Assembly: GCF_001430825.1 (NCBI RefSeq)
Contig: NZ_CP010535.1
Location: 1,468,501-1,532,500, forward strand
Length of the DNA stretch: 64,000 bases
Source: Sediminicola sp. YIK13
GTDB taxonomy: Bacteria > Bacteroidota > Bacteroidia > Flavobacteriales > Flavobacteriaceae
Direction: 5' to 3'
Part shown: piece after piece, positions 52,339-61,723 of the stretch
How the letters are laid out: the number at the start of each line of letters is the position of its first letter
How positions within the stretch are numbered: the first letter of the stretch is position 1
Program-made: the position numbers and the translations under genes
Notes under the pieces: model-generated
Told to the model about the DNA's origin: nothing
The model's database searches: none
What the model saw: only the letters and a program-made list of their open reading frames with translations

Positions 52339-53736
52339 ATGGCGTTAGATTCTAACGAAAGACCAGGACAACCGATTGCTAAGTTTGAATCCATGTTGAA
52401 AACAGACGATGTCTATTTTTTTGACGCGGAGGATTTCGAGGATATCATTCACCACTACCTCAACAATGGTAAAGTGTCCCTAGGCAAGAAGGCCATAAAA
52501 ATTGGCTTACAGCAACATCCGGACTCAATAGAACTAAAGCTATTGGATGTGGAGGTGATGGTTTTCGAAAATAATTTGGAAGTTGCCGAAAGAATGCTGG
52601 ACGAGCTACAATTGCTAGACAGCAGCAATGAGGAAATCTACATTCAGAGAGCAAACATCTATTCAAAAAAAGACAATCATGAGGCCGCTGTAACCTTATT
52701 GCACAAAGCCTTGGAACTTGCAGATGATAGTTTTGATATCCATTCCCTATTGGGCATGGAATACCTCTTTATGGACAACTTTCAATTGGCAAAAGAAAAC
52801 TTTATGATGTGTGTCTCCTTTGATCAAGAAGACTACTCTTCCCTTTACAATGTTATCTATTGTTTTGAGTTCATGGAGGACTACGATGGGGCCATACACT
52901 ATCTAAATGACTATTTGGAAAGAAACCCCTATTGTGAGGTAGCCTGGCATCAATTGGGCAAACAATACACGGCAAAAAAGATGTTGAACGAGGCTTTGGC
53001 ATCATTTGATTTTGCCATCATCTCAGACGACACTTTTATAGGCGCCTATTTTGAAAAGGGCAGGGTATTGGAAAAATTGGGCCGGTATAACGAAGCTATA
53101 GAAAATTACGAAACAACTATATCCATTGAAGATCCTACTTCCCATGCCTACTTAAGGATCGGTAAATGCCACGAAAAGCTGCATAATGACGATTTGGCGA
53201 AACACTTTTTTTACCATACCGTGCACGAGGATCCATTATTGGATAAAGGATGGTTGGCCATTACAGATTTTTATTACCGGAAAAAGGATTACAAAAAAGC
53301 ATTGTATTATATAAACAAGGCCATTAATATAGATGAGGAAAATTCACTCTATTGGAAGAAATGTGCCAAAATAAACAAGGCCCTTAAAAATTACGATGAG
53401 GCAGATTTCGCTTACAAACAAGCTGTAGATCTTGGGAATTTTGAATTGGAGACCTGGCTTTCTTGGACAGCAGTAGTCCTTCAAGGCTACGATGCAGAAT
53501 CTGCATTTCAAATATTGCAACAAGGCCTTGAATTTTACCCAGAAGAAGCTAAACTATGGTATACTGTTACAGGAGTGCACCTCATGCTCAAACAGACTGT
53601 AGAAGCAAAAAAATCCTTTTCAAAAGCAATTAAATTGGACGCGGACAAACTTGCTGCTTTTGAAGCAGGTTTTCCACAATTTTATCAATTGGATTGGATA
53701 CAAGATATTATATCCGAAATGAAAAGGGCTTCTTAA
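52339..53736 (+). CDS. Cytoplasmic TPR-repeat protein
   Basis: The 465-residue protein has no signal or membrane segment and consists almost wholly of helical repeats of about 34 residues. Examples are EIYIQRANIYSKKDNHEAAV, AWHQLGKQYTAKKMLNEALA and GWLAITDFYYRKKDYKKAL. TPR proteins are scaffolds, so the role cannot be read off. It lies between the aminotransferase gene and the DUF368 pair. Confidence 0.85.
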   Translation: MALDSNERPGQPIAKFESMLKTDDVYFFDAEDFEDIIHHYLNNGKVSLGKKAIKIGLQQHPDSIELKLLDVEVMVFENNLEVAERMLDELQLLDSSNEEIYIQRANIYSKKDNHEAAVTLLHKALELADDSFDIHSLLGMEYLFMDNFQLAKENFMMCVSFDQEDYSSLYNVIYCFEFMEDYDGAIHYLNDYLERNPYCEVAWHQLGKQYTAKKMLNEALASFDFAIISDDTFIGAYFEKGRVLEKLGRYNEAIENYETTISIEDPTSHAYLRIGKCHEKLHNDDLAKHFFYHTVHEDPLLDKGWLAITDFYYRKKDYKKALYYINKAINIDEENSLYWKKCAKINKALKNYDEADFAYKQAVDLGNFELETWLSWTAVVLQGYDAESAFQILQQGLEFYPEEAKLWYTVTGVHLMLKQTVEAKKSFSKAIKLDADKLAAFEAGFPQFYQLDWIQDIISEMKRAS

Positions 53737-53763
53737 TAAAAAAGCTACTTTTGCTTTTTTATT
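53735..53763 (+). terminator. Weak A/T-rich terminator after the TPR gene
   Basis: An 11-base perfect stem, 53735-53745 with 53753-53763, with a GC pair only at the loop end and six T in the right arm. The loop is TACTTTT. It overlaps the TPR stop codon and ends just before the DUF368 gene. Confidence 0.45.
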
Positions 53764-53767
53764 CCCT

Positions 53768-54691
53768 ATGAAAAGTCGCAATTTTTTACAATATTTTATA
53801 ATTACCCTTAAAGGAATGGCCATGGGCGCCGCAGATGTAGTGCCAGGCGTTTCTGGAGGAACCATTGCGTTCATCTCCGGAATCTACGAGGAATTGATCA
53901 CCTCGATCAACAACATAAACCTATCGCTTTTCAAAACACTTAGAAAAGAAGGTGCAAAGGCCTTTTGGAACCAGCTCAACGGTAATTTTTTGGTCGCTAT
54001 TTTTCTCGGAATAGCTATAAGTGTGTTTTCCCTGGCAAAACTTATAAGTTGGTTGCTTATTAATGAACCCGTATTATTGTGGTCCTTCTTTTTTGGATTG
54101 GTGATTGCAAGCGTTTTTTTTGTAGGCAAAGCCATAGAAAAATGGCATATGGGCACCATAACCACCTTTATTATTGGCGCTTTAGCGGCGTTCTTTATTA
54201 CCACTCTTCCCCCTTCGGAACACACAGGCAGCATGCCATTTTTATTTTTTTCAGGGGCATTGGCCGTATGTGCGATGATATTGCCTGGAATATCAGGTGC
54301 ATTTATACTGGTCCTTTTAGGATCTTATAAAACCATCCTGGATGCGGTTCATGAGCGAGATTTGACCATTGTCGCCACAGTGGGCTTTGGGGCTATTATA
54401 GGGCTGTTGAGTTTTGCCAAGATCCTGAAGTGGATGTTCAGCAATTACAAAAATATTACCCTCTCCTTGTTGACCGGGTTTATTTTAGGTTCTTTAAACA
54501 AAATATGGCCTTGGAAAGAGGTATTGGAAACCAAAACCTACGGGGATAAAGTAATAACAGTTAAGGAAGCGAACGTTTCCCCTTTTTCCTTTGATGGTGA
54601 TCCTCAATTATTGTACGCCCTTATACTGGGTATCTTTGGTTTTTCGGTTATTTTTATACTTGAAAAGTTAGCCTCTAAAAAAGAAAACTAG
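53768..54691 (+). CDS. DUF368 polyprenyl-phosphate transporter family, copy 1
   Basis: A 307-residue membrane protein with about eight to nine hydrophobic segments. It carries the two family half-motifs, GAADVVPGVSGGTIAF near residue 19 and MILPGISGAFILVLLGSYK near 174. These are inverted-repeat halves of the DUF368 fold. DUF368 proteins (PopT) were recently shown to recycle undecaprenyl phosphate to the cytoplasmic face. The second copy starts eight bases after its stop. Confidence 0.88.
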   Translation: MKSRNFLQYFIITLKGMAMGAADVVPGVSGGTIAFISGIYEELITSINNINLSLFKTLRKEGAKAFWNQLNGNFLVAIFLGIAISVFSLAKLISWLLINEPVLLWSFFFGLVIASVFFVGKAIEKWHMGTITTFIIGALAAFFITTLPPSEHTGSMPFLFFSGALAVCAMILPGISGAFILVLLGSYKTILDAVHERDLTIVATVGFGAIIGLLSFAKILKWMFSNYKNITLSLLTGFILGSLNKIWPWKEVLETKTYGDKVITVKEANVSPFSFDGDPQLLYALILGIFGFSVIFILEKLASKKEN

Positions 54692-54698
54692 AACTTAC

Positions 54699-55718
54699 AT
54701 GCGCGCTGAAAGGACATTTATGGATAAGATTTTTCTGATCATAAAAGGTCTTTTTATGGGTGCCGCCAATAAAGTACCCGGAGTTTCAGGAGGTATTGTG
54801 GCCTTCGTTGCCGGCTTCTATGAAGAATTCATCTATTCCTTACAGAAAATTAATCTCAAAGCCTTTAAGTTGATCATCAATGGCCGATTCAAAAGCTTTT
54901 ACAAATATGTAAACGGACAATTTTTGTCCCTACTGATATTTGGCATGTTGGTCAGCTATTTTAGCATTTCACAAATTCTCGATTACTTTCTGGAAAAAAA
55001 GGAACTTTATGTATGGGCTGCCTTTTTTGGAATGATCATAGGTTCCATATACTACATATCCAAAGGTTTCGGCCATTGGAACAAAAAAACGATCCTCTCC
55101 GGTATATTAGGTCTTCTCATCGGTATTTCCATAAGCTTCCTGAATCCTGCAACCGAGAATGATAACCTCTTCTTTATTTTCTTTTGTGGTATCATAAGTG
55201 TTTCCGGGATGACCCTCCCTGGTCTGTCAGGCTCCTTTATACTTATTCTTTTAGGAAATTATGTATTGTTGTTGGTAGATTCTGTAAATGCACTTTATTA
55301 TACTTTTGCCGAACTTATGGAAGCAGATTTTAGCTTTATAAGCAACCCCAGAAGGATAAACACTTTAAAAATCTTAGCGGTCTTTACACTAGGTTCAGCT
55401 ACAGGCTTGGTAACTTTGTCACACATACTCAGTTATGTTCTCAAACATCACAAAAATATCACCACCGCAGTGATTATAGGTTTCATAACAGGATCTCTAG
55501 GGGTGGTTTGGCCTTGGAAGAAAACAATATTTAAAACAGATGCTTTGGGCAATGTCCTCATCGATTCCAACGGAAATGAAGTCATACTCAATTATGAGCG
55601 CTTTATTCCAGATATGGGTAGTATGGAGTCATGGTGGGCCATTTTTTATATGTTCCTTGGCGCAGGGATTTTACTAGGATTGGAAAGGTATGGACGATAC
55701 AGGAGTTACAAAAAATAG
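54699..55718 (+). CDS. DUF368 polyprenyl-phosphate transporter family, copy 2
   Basis: A 339-residue paralogue of the preceding gene with GAANKVPGVSGGIVAF and TLPGLSGSFILILLGNYV in the matching places. The sequences are clearly related but diverged, so the duplication is old. The ATG at 54699 gives an N-terminus similar in length to copy 1; an ATG at 54720 is the alternative. Its end overlaps aroE by 29 bases in another frame. Confidence 0.88.
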   Translation: MRAERTFMDKIFLIIKGLFMGAANKVPGVSGGIVAFVAGFYEEFIYSLQKINLKAFKLIINGRFKSFYKYVNGQFLSLLIFGMLVSYFSISQILDYFLEKKELYVWAAFFGMIIGSIYYISKGFGHWNKKTILSGILGLLIGISISFLNPATENDNLFFIFFCGIISVSGMTLPGLSGSFILILLGNYVLLLVDSVNALYYTFAELMEADFSFISNPRRINTLKILAVFTLGSATGLVTLSHILSYVLKHHKNITTAVIIGFITGSLGVVWPWKKTIFKTDALGNVLIDSNGNEVILNYERFIPDMGSMESWWAIFYMFLGAGILLGLERYGRYRSYKK

Positions 55719-56445
55719 ATTTGGGTTGGTAGGCAAAGACATTGCCTACTCCTTTTCAAAAGGGTATTTTACCCAAAAATTTTCAAGTTTGAACCTTGTC
55801 GATCATTCCTATGAAAATTTTGACCTACAACATATTGGAGAATTTAAAGATCTTATCAATAAAAATAAAGACCTCAAGGGTCTCAATGTAACCATCCCCT
55901 ACAAAGAAAGTGTTATTCCATACCTCGATAAGGTGGACCAGAAAGCTGCAAAAATAGGGGCGGTTAATACCATTAAATTTACAGAAGAAGGCCTCATAGG
56001 CTATAATACCGATGTTTTTGGTTTTCGAGACTCCATTGAGCCCCATATTGAAAAGCACCATAACAAAGCTCTGATTTTAGGCACAGGAGGAGCATCAAAA
56101 GCAGTAGCCTTTGTTTTTGAAGAATTGGATATTGCCCATACTTTTGTATCCAGAGACCCAGATACTAATCAATTAAGCTATGATGACCTCACCCAATCGA
56201 TTATGGAAGAACATACAATTCTAGTAAATTGCACCCCCTTGGGCACCTCTCCCAACATAACCGCTAAACCCTCTCTTCCCTATCAATTTATAAATAACCT
56301 GCATTTGCTTTTCGACCTTATTTACAACCCCGAAAAAACCGCCTTCTTAAAAGAAGGGGAAGCTCACGGCGCCACCATCCTCAATGGTCATAAAATGTTA
56401 GCGATACAAGCCGAAAAATCTTGGGAAATCTGGAATTCCAGATAG
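55690..56445 (+). CDS. aroE: Shikimate dehydrogenase
   Basis: AroE reduces 3-dehydroshikimate in aromatic amino-acid synthesis. The 251-residue protein has FGLVGKDIAYSFSKGYF near the start, GLNVTIPYKE with catalytic Lys72, YNTDVFGF with Asp108, the NADP loop LGTGGASKAVA (130-140) and NGHKMLAIQAEKSW at the end. It overlaps the second DUF368 gene by 29 bases. Confidence 0.95.
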   Translation: MDDTGVTKNRFGLVGKDIAYSFSKGYFTQKFSSLNLVDHSYENFDLQHIGEFKDLINKNKDLKGLNVTIPYKESVIPYLDKVDQKAAKIGAVNTIKFTEEGLIGYNTDVFGFRDSIEPHIEKHHNKALILGTGGASKAVAFVFEELDIAHTFVSRDPDTNQLSYDDLTQSIMEEHTILVNCTPLGTSPNITAKPSLPYQFINNLHLLFDLIYNPEKTAFLKEGEAHGATILNGHKMLAIQAEKSWEIWNSR

Positions 56446-56580
56446 CATTAGAGTATCATAGTCATTCAAAATTTTGGATATTTCTTGGCAACAAAGTACC
56501 TTAGTAAGGTGTTGTTTCCTTATGAATTCCCTCCTTCCCTCTTAAATACAGGATTAACATCACCTTAAAAGAAGATTCAT

Positions 56581-56588
56581 TAACTTTG
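56581..56588 (+). promoter_or_regulatory. -7 promoter element for the DUF349 gene
   Basis: TAACTTTG matches TAnnTTTG and lies 65 bases before the ATG, leaving a leader of about 60 bases. Confidence 0.45.
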
Positions 56589-56653
56589 TCACTAACGCGG
56601 TTGTCAATAGCTTACTATTGTACAACATCACATAACAGATAAACATTCTAAAA

Positions 56654-58864
56654 ATGTTGGAAGAAAAAGACGAGCAACTACAAGATAATGTAGGTGGGGA
56701 TAAAAAATCAGAAACTACTGAAGTCTCTTCGAGTTCAGAGAAAAGCACTGATGTAACAGAAAAAAAAGAAGAGACCAGCCCAAAGGTTCCTACAGAAAAA
56801 AAAGAGCCTAAGACTCCTCTTGCAGAGAAAGAGGTAGCTATTCCTTCGGATGGCAAAGAAGAGATCCTCACCAAGGATGCTGCGACTGAAAAAGAGTCTA
56901 AGGCTCCAATCGCAGTGGAAGTGGAGGAAATTGCCAATACCGCTAAAAAGGAGGCAGAAGATTCTGCTCCCAAAAAAGATGAAGATGCTCCTACAGATGA
57001 GAAAGATGAGGATTTATTGGAAGAGATAGACGAATCCAATGCCGAGGATGCCGAGGATGAAGACAATCGTGTTAGACATCAAATTCCAATTTTAGACTAT
57101 CATTCCATGTCCATGGAAAATTTGGTCGGGGAGTTACAACGCCTCGTAAAGAACGAAAAAGTTCAGGCCATCAAAAAGCATGTAGATGGCATTAAGTATG
57201 AATTCGATTTAAAATTTCAGGACTTCATCGAACATAAAAAAGAAGAATTTGTCAGTAATGGCGGAAATGAAATTGACTTTAGATACAATTCCGTAACCAA
57301 GAGACAGTTCAATGAGGTATATACAGAATATCGTGAAAAGAGAGATCAGTACTATAAAAGCCTAGAGCACAACCTCAAGGACAATCTAAATAAGAGGCTG
57401 ACCATAATAGAAGAGCTCAAGGGGCTTGTGAATGTAGAGGAAGATATCAATACCACCTACAAGAACTTCAAAGAATTACAGGAGAGGTGGCGTACCGCAG
57501 GTCCTATTCCAAGAACCAACTACAATGATGTCTGGCGCACCTACCACCACCATATTGAAATATTTTACGACTTCCTTCATCTCAATAGAGAACTTCGTGA
57601 TCTAGATTTTAAACACAATTTAGAAGAGAAGCTCCGATTGATTCAACGCGCCGAGGCTTTGGCCAATGAACCCGATCTGAGCATGGCTTTTCAAGAACTA
57701 CAAACCTTGCACAAAATCTGGAAAGAGGATGTAGGCCCGGTAGATAAGGAACATAGAGAGCTAATTTGGGAGGCGTTCAGCAATGCCACCAAAGTACTTC
57801 ACCAGCGTAGACAAGACCATTACAAAGAGATGGACAAGGTCTATGAGGAGAACCTCGTGAAAAAAAATGAGATCATTGAGTCCATAAGAGCTATTGCTTC
57901 CAATATGGCCAATAACCATAAGGCACTGCAGCAGCAGATGAAAAAGGTGGAAGAATTAAGGGAGTCCTTTTTCAAAGCGGGGAAGGTACCTCAAAAGGTA
58001 AATGAGCAAACTTGGGCGGCATTCAAAGAAAGTGTCCGTGATTTCAATAGAAACAAAAATGCCTATTACAAGAACCTTAAAAAAGACCAACAAGAAAACC
58101 TCGATAAAAAAAGGGCCTTATTGGAACTGGCTGTATCCTTAAAAGATAGTGAAGATTATGACACTACTACGGCCGAAATGAAGCGGATACAAAACGAATG
58201 GAAAAAAATAGGTCACGTCCCGAGAAAGTACTCAGACAAAATTTGGAACGAATTCAAAAATGCCTGTAACCATTATTTTGACCGTTTGCATTCCTTGAAA
58301 AATGTGGCACATAAAGAGGAAGAAGAAAATCTGGAACAAAAAAATGCCTGTTTGGACCGATTAAAAGCTTTTGAGCTTAGTGGGGATAAGCAAAAAGATT
58401 TGGCAAGCATCAAGGAATATATTGCTGAATGGAAAACCTACGGCAGGGTTCCTTTTAACAAGAAAAACATCAATGTAAAATTCAATAAAATCTTGGATGC
58501 CCTTTTTAATAAATTGGACATTAACAAGCAGGAGGCCGAATTGATGAAATACGGCAACAAAATACAGCAATTGGCCAATGCCGATAATGAAAGGGCCATT
58601 TACAATGAACGCACTTTCATTAGAAGAAAAATAGCAGAAAGCAAAAGCGAGATCAATCAATTGGAAAATAATTTGCAATTCTTCTCCAATGCTTCAGAAG
58701 ATAGTCCAGTTGTTCAGAATGTTATCAAGAAGATCAACAATCACAAGGACTCATTAAATACCTGGAAGGCAAAGCTGAAAAAGCTCAATATTCTAGAAAA
58801 CAATCTTAATAAGGAGGCAGAAGAGTCAGAAATTGAAGAAGACGATGCCACTGAAAAGGAATAA
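56654..58864 (+). CDS. DUF349 protein with acidic low-complexity N-terminus
   Basis: The 736-residue protein starts with about 135 residues dominated by Glu, Lys, Asp, Ser and Thr, almost surely disordered. From about 150 on it is a chain of DUF349 helical repeats (LKELQERWRTAGPIPRTNYNDVW; LQTLHKIWKEDVGPVDKEHRELIW; FFKAGKVPQKVNEQTW; MKRIQNEWKKIGHVPRKYSDKIW; EYIAEWKTYGRVPFNKKNI), each with a conserved Trp and Gly-x-[IV]P. A C-terminal coiled coil follows. The role of DUF349 is not settled. A terminator separates it from the converging helicase gene. Confidence 0.88.
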   Translation: MLEEKDEQLQDNVGGDKKSETTEVSSSSEKSTDVTEKKEETSPKVPTEKKEPKTPLAEKEVAIPSDGKEEILTKDAATEKESKAPIAVEVEEIANTAKKEAEDSAPKKDEDAPTDEKDEDLLEEIDESNAEDAEDEDNRVRHQIPILDYHSMSMENLVGELQRLVKNEKVQAIKKHVDGIKYEFDLKFQDFIEHKKEEFVSNGGNEIDFRYNSVTKRQFNEVYTEYREKRDQYYKSLEHNLKDNLNKRLTIIEELKGLVNVEEDINTTYKNFKELQERWRTAGPIPRTNYNDVWRTYHHHIEIFYDFLHLNRELRDLDFKHNLEEKLRLIQRAEALANEPDLSMAFQELQTLHKIWKEDVGPVDKEHRELIWEAFSNATKVLHQRRQDHYKEMDKVYEENLVKKNEIIESIRAIASNMANNHKALQQQMKKVEELRESFFKAGKVPQKVNEQTWAAFKESVRDFNRNKNAYYKNLKKDQQENLDKKRALLELAVSLKDSEDYDTTTAEMKRIQNEWKKIGHVPRKYSDKIWNEFKNACNHYFDRLHSLKNVAHKEEEENLEQKNACLDRLKAFELSGDKQKDLASIKEYIAEWKTYGRVPFNKKNINVKFNKILDALFNKLDINKQEAELMKYGNKIQQLANADNERAIYNERTFIRRKIAESKSEINQLENNLQFFSNASEDSPVVQNVIKKINNHKDSLNTWKAKLKKLNILENNLNKEAEESEIEEDDATEKE

Positions 58865-58885
58865 GGCAAAAATAAGTTATAAAGA

Positions 58886-58914
58886 AAAACGGGACCAAAT
58901 GGTCCCATTTTTTT
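58886..58914. terminator. Terminator between DUF349 and helicase genes
   Basis: GGGACC at 58891-58896 pairs with GGTCCC at 58901-58906 around AAAT. A and T runs flank the hairpin, so it can work in both directions. Confidence 0.8.
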
Positions 58915-58918
58915 GTGC

Positions 58919-60184
58919 TTAAGAATTTCTATTTCCGCCAGATCTACTTTTAAATCTATTGGGTTTCTTATTTCCTGAACCTTGTTTCGCTTTTGTCCTT
59001 GGGTTTCTTTGTCTCGGGCCTCTATCATCTTCTTCGTCCTTCTCCGGCCTGCCACTTGGCTCAAAACCCTCCAACACGGCACTGGGCAATTTTAATCCCA
59101 ATAATTTCTCTATCCCTCTGACATATTCCATTTCATCTTGGGACACCAAAGAAAGGGCTTCCCCACTGGCTCCCGCCCTACCGGTTCTACCTATTCTATG
59201 AACATAATCTTCCGGGACATTGGGAAGTTCAAAGTTGATCACATGTGGCAACAATGGGATATCCAATCCACGTGCAGCAATATCAGTTGCTACCAACACC
59301 CTAACGCTTCCTTTTTTAAAACCGTCCAGTGCCTTGGTCCTTGCCCCTTGGCTTTTATTTCCATGAATGGCGGCAGCGGTAATATCGTTTTTGTTCAACT
59401 TTTCACTCAATCTATTGGCACCGTGCTTGGTCCTAGTAAAGACAAGTACCTGTTGCCATTCGCCCTCGCCGATCAACTTAATGACCAGTTCGGATTTTCT
59501 GATTTTGTCTACTCGATAAACTTGTTGGTCTACCTTTTCAGCAGTTGTATTCTCTGGAGTGGCCTCCACCAATACTGGATGGTGCAAGAATCCGCCTGCC
59601 AATTTTTTTATTTCCTTCGAAAAGGTAGCCGAGAACAATAGATTCTGTCTCTTGGCCGGCATAAGGTTCAAGATTCTTTTAATATCCCTAAGGAAACCCA
59701 TATCCAACATTCTATCAGCCTCATCCAAGACCAATATTTCAACACTGTTCAAAGATAGTGCCCCTTGGCCCTGAAGATCCAGTAATCTGCCAGGAGTGGC
59801 CACTAAAATGTCAACCCCATTGCGTAACGTTGCAATTTGTGGTTTGGCATTGACACCTCCAAAAATAACAGCGGACCTAATATCTAAAAACTCACTGTAT
59901 TCCTTAATATTTGCATATACCTGAGCAGCCAATTCCCTTGTCGGCGTAAGCACTAGGGTCCGTACAGGCCTTTTCCGCAAGACTGGAGCCTGGGACAGGA
60001 TTTGTAAAATAGGTAATGTAAAACCGGCTGTCTTACCCGTACCCGTTTGTGCGGAGGCTAAAACATCTTTTCTTTCTAATATTTGTGGTATTGCTTTTTC
60101 CTGAATAGGCGAAGGGGTGTTGTATCCTTTTTTGTCGACAGCTTTCAACAGGGCGTCGGATAGGCCCAAAGATTTAAATGACAT
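58919..60184 (-). CDS. rhlE: DEAD-box RNA helicase, RhlE type
   Basis: A 421-residue ATP-dependent RNA helicase: [14 protein letters not shown] (Q motif), SAQTGTGKT (motif I), [43 protein letters not shown] and [10 protein letters not shown], all in order. After about residue 365 the tail is basic and Gly/Arg/Asn-rich, as in RhlE proteins that remodel ribosomal or cold-stressed RNA. The transcript leader is about 50 bases. Confidence 0.93.
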   Translation of the reverse strand: MSFKSLGLSDALLKAVDKKGYNTPSPIQEKAIPQILERKDVLASAQTGTGKTAGFTLPILQILSQAPVLRKRPVRTLVLTPTRELAAQVYANIKEYSEFLDIRSAVIFGGVNAKPQIATLRNGVDILVATPGRLLDLQGQGALSLNSVEILVLDEADRMLDMGFLRDIKRILNLMPAKRQNLLFSATFSKEIKKLAGGFLHHPVLVEATPENTTAEKVDQQVYRVDKIRKSELVIKLIGEGEWQQVLVFTRTKHGANRLSEKLNKNDITAAAIHGNKSQGARTKALDGFKKGSVRVLVATDIAARGLDIPLLPHVINFELPNVPEDYVHRIGRTGRAGASGEALSLVSQDEMEYVRGIEKLLGLKLPSAVLEGFEPSGRPEKDEEDDRGPRQRNPRTKAKQGSGNKKPNRFKSRSGGNRNS

Positions 60185-60237
60185 ATAAATTGTTTAAGAA
60201 ACGACCTTTGATTTATGGTCACCTCTATATGAAGCTG

Positions 60238-60245
60238 CAAAGGTA
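60238..60245 (-). promoter_or_regulatory. -7 promoter element for rhlE
   Basis: TACCTTTG on the minus strand, 53 bases before the helicase start. A possible -33 element, ATTG, lies 18 bases upstream (60264-60267). Confidence 0.5.
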
Positions 60246-60329
60246 CACCTAATTTTTTCGATTCAATTTTATTATGGCAAGAACCTTGATTGCTTATGAT
60301 GTCGAAGTATTGGAGAACAATGCTTTACC

Positions 60330-61058
60330 CTATTTATTCTTGACATAAACAAGCTTAAAGCGCGCATTGGGCTGGTCCCTGTGATCTACCTCAAATTGAT
60401 TTAATGATTTGAACAATGGTGTCAACTTCTCAAATCCAAAATTCCTGGAATCAAAGTTAGGCTGCTTTTTAAGAATCAACGATCCCACGTCGCCCATAAA
60501 GGCCCACCCATCTTCATCTGCAGCATCGGAGACCGAATTGCGCAACAGACGCATAATATTAGGGGTTATCTTATCAACATCCTGCTTCTTGGAATCGGTC
60601 TGTCCGTCTTGTTTTTCATTGCCCGATTTAAGGATTTCCAAATAAATAAATTTGTCACAGGCCACAATGAACGGATCGGGAGTCTTCTTTTCTCCTATTC
60701 CATAAACCTTTAAACCGGCTTCCCTTAGCCTTGTTGCCAATTTTGTAAAATCACTATCTGAAGAAACCAAACAAAAGCCGTCTACCTTATTGGAATATAG
60801 GATATCCATGGCATCAATTATCATAGCGGAATCTGTTGCATTTTTACCTACGGTATAACCGTACTGTTGGATAGGATTAATGGCGTTCTCCAATAAAATG
60901 TTTTTCCATTTGGATAAATGGGGCTTGGTCCAATCCCCGTATATCCTCTTTATAGTGGGAGTCCCATACTTGGTAATCTCCTCCATCATCTCCTTCACAT
61001 ATTTGGAAGGTATGTTATCTCCGTCAATTAAAACGGCCAGTTTTGTGTCTTTTATCAT
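60330..61058 (-). CDS. NYN-domain nuclease-like protein with OST-HTH/LOTUS domain
   Basis: The 242-residue protein has an N-terminal NYN (PIN-like) domain with acidic motifs LAVLIDGDNIP (8-17), GKNATDSAMIIDAMDIL and CLVSSDSDFTKLATRLREAG. A C-terminal OST-HTH/LOTUS domain follows (PNIMRLLRNSVSDAADEDGWAFMGDVGSLILKKQPNFDSRNFGFEKL), which binds RNA. The same pairing occurs in the LabA-like group and in eukaryotic MARF1. It is probably an RNA-processing or decay factor, target unknown. Confidence 0.88.
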   Translation of the reverse strand: MIKDTKLAVLIDGDNIPSKYVKEMMEEITKYGTPTIKRIYGDWTKPHLSKWKNILLENAINPIQQYGYTVGKNATDSAMIIDAMDILYSNKVDGFCLVSSDSDFTKLATRLREAGLKVYGIGEKKTPDPFIVACDKFIYLEILKSGNEKQDGQTDSKKQDVDKITPNIMRLLRNSVSDAADEDGWAFMGDVGSLILKKQPNFDSRNFGFEKLTPLFKSLNQFEVDHRDQPNARFKLVYVKNK

Positions 61059-61191
61059 AGGGGCTTAAAGATACAATAATCTTATAGTATTTTTAACCCT
61101 ATACATTCAATTTGTATATTGAGCTAAATCACAGTCCCTATTTATGATTTGTGAAGTTTTTCAACCAACCCTTTTGTCATTAACATATCAA

Positions 61192-61656
61192 ATGAAAGAT
61201 CAAATAGAACAATTTTACGGGGCATTCAACAATTTAGATGCCGAAAAAATGGTTGCACAATATCATGAAGATATTATTTTTGAAGACCCGGCTTTTGGGG
61301 TTTTAAAAGGTGAGCAGGCAAAGAACATGTGGAAAATGCTGTGCTCTTCCCAAAAAGGAAAGGAATTTACAGTACAAGTAAACCACATAAAAAGCTCAGC
61401 AGAGGTCACTAAAGCTACCTGGGAAGCCTTTTATGTCTTTAGTAAAACAGGAAGAAAAATCCATAATATCGTACAGGCCGAATTTAGGTTTAAAGAAGGG
61501 AAAATCATTTCCCATAAAGATACATTTGACCTTTACAAATGGTCTCAACAGGCCCTGGGCGTAAGAGGATTTATTTTGGGGTGGACCCCTTTCTTTAAAA
61601 ACAAGCTACAAATCCAAACCAACAAATTACTATCCAATTTTGAAAGTAAACTATAA
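61192..61656 (+). CDS. NTF2-like (SnoaL-type) protein
   Basis: A 154-residue protein of the NTF2-like superfamily: DQIEQFYGAFNNLDAEKMVAQYHEDIIFEDPAFGVLKG at the start, then TWEAFYVFSKTGRKIHNIVQAEFRFKEGKIISHKDTFDLYKW. Members include isomerases and ligand-binding proteins, and no function can be assigned. The ATG at 61192 begins just before the conserved block, while a frame from 61144 adds 16 unconserved residues. Confidence 0.85.
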   Translation: MKDQIEQFYGAFNNLDAEKMVAQYHEDIIFEDPAFGVLKGEQAKNMWKMLCSSQKGKEFTVQVNHIKSSAEVTKATWEAFYVFSKTGRKIHNIVQAEFRFKEGKIISHKDTFDLYKWSQQALGVRGFILGWTPFFKNKLQIQTNKLLSNFESKL

Positions 61657-61676
61657 TTGGTAATGCGCAGGATAAA

Positions 61677-61705
61677 AAAAAGCGAGCCTTTTTGGCTCGC
61701 TTTTT
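61677..61705. terminator. Bidirectional terminator between NTF2-like gene and rny
   Basis: GCGAGCC and GGCTCGC form the core of a 12-base stem (61677-61688 with 61694-61705) around five T, with A-run and T-run at the ends. Confidence 0.87.
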
Positions 61706-61723
61706 AATAAGTTTTACTTGCAA

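Noticed and set aside
56508-56520. Small palindrome ACCTTAGTAAGGT before the DUF349 gene
   Set aside because: Six-base arms with low GC and no T-run. It fits neither a terminator nor a known operator and is short enough to be chance.
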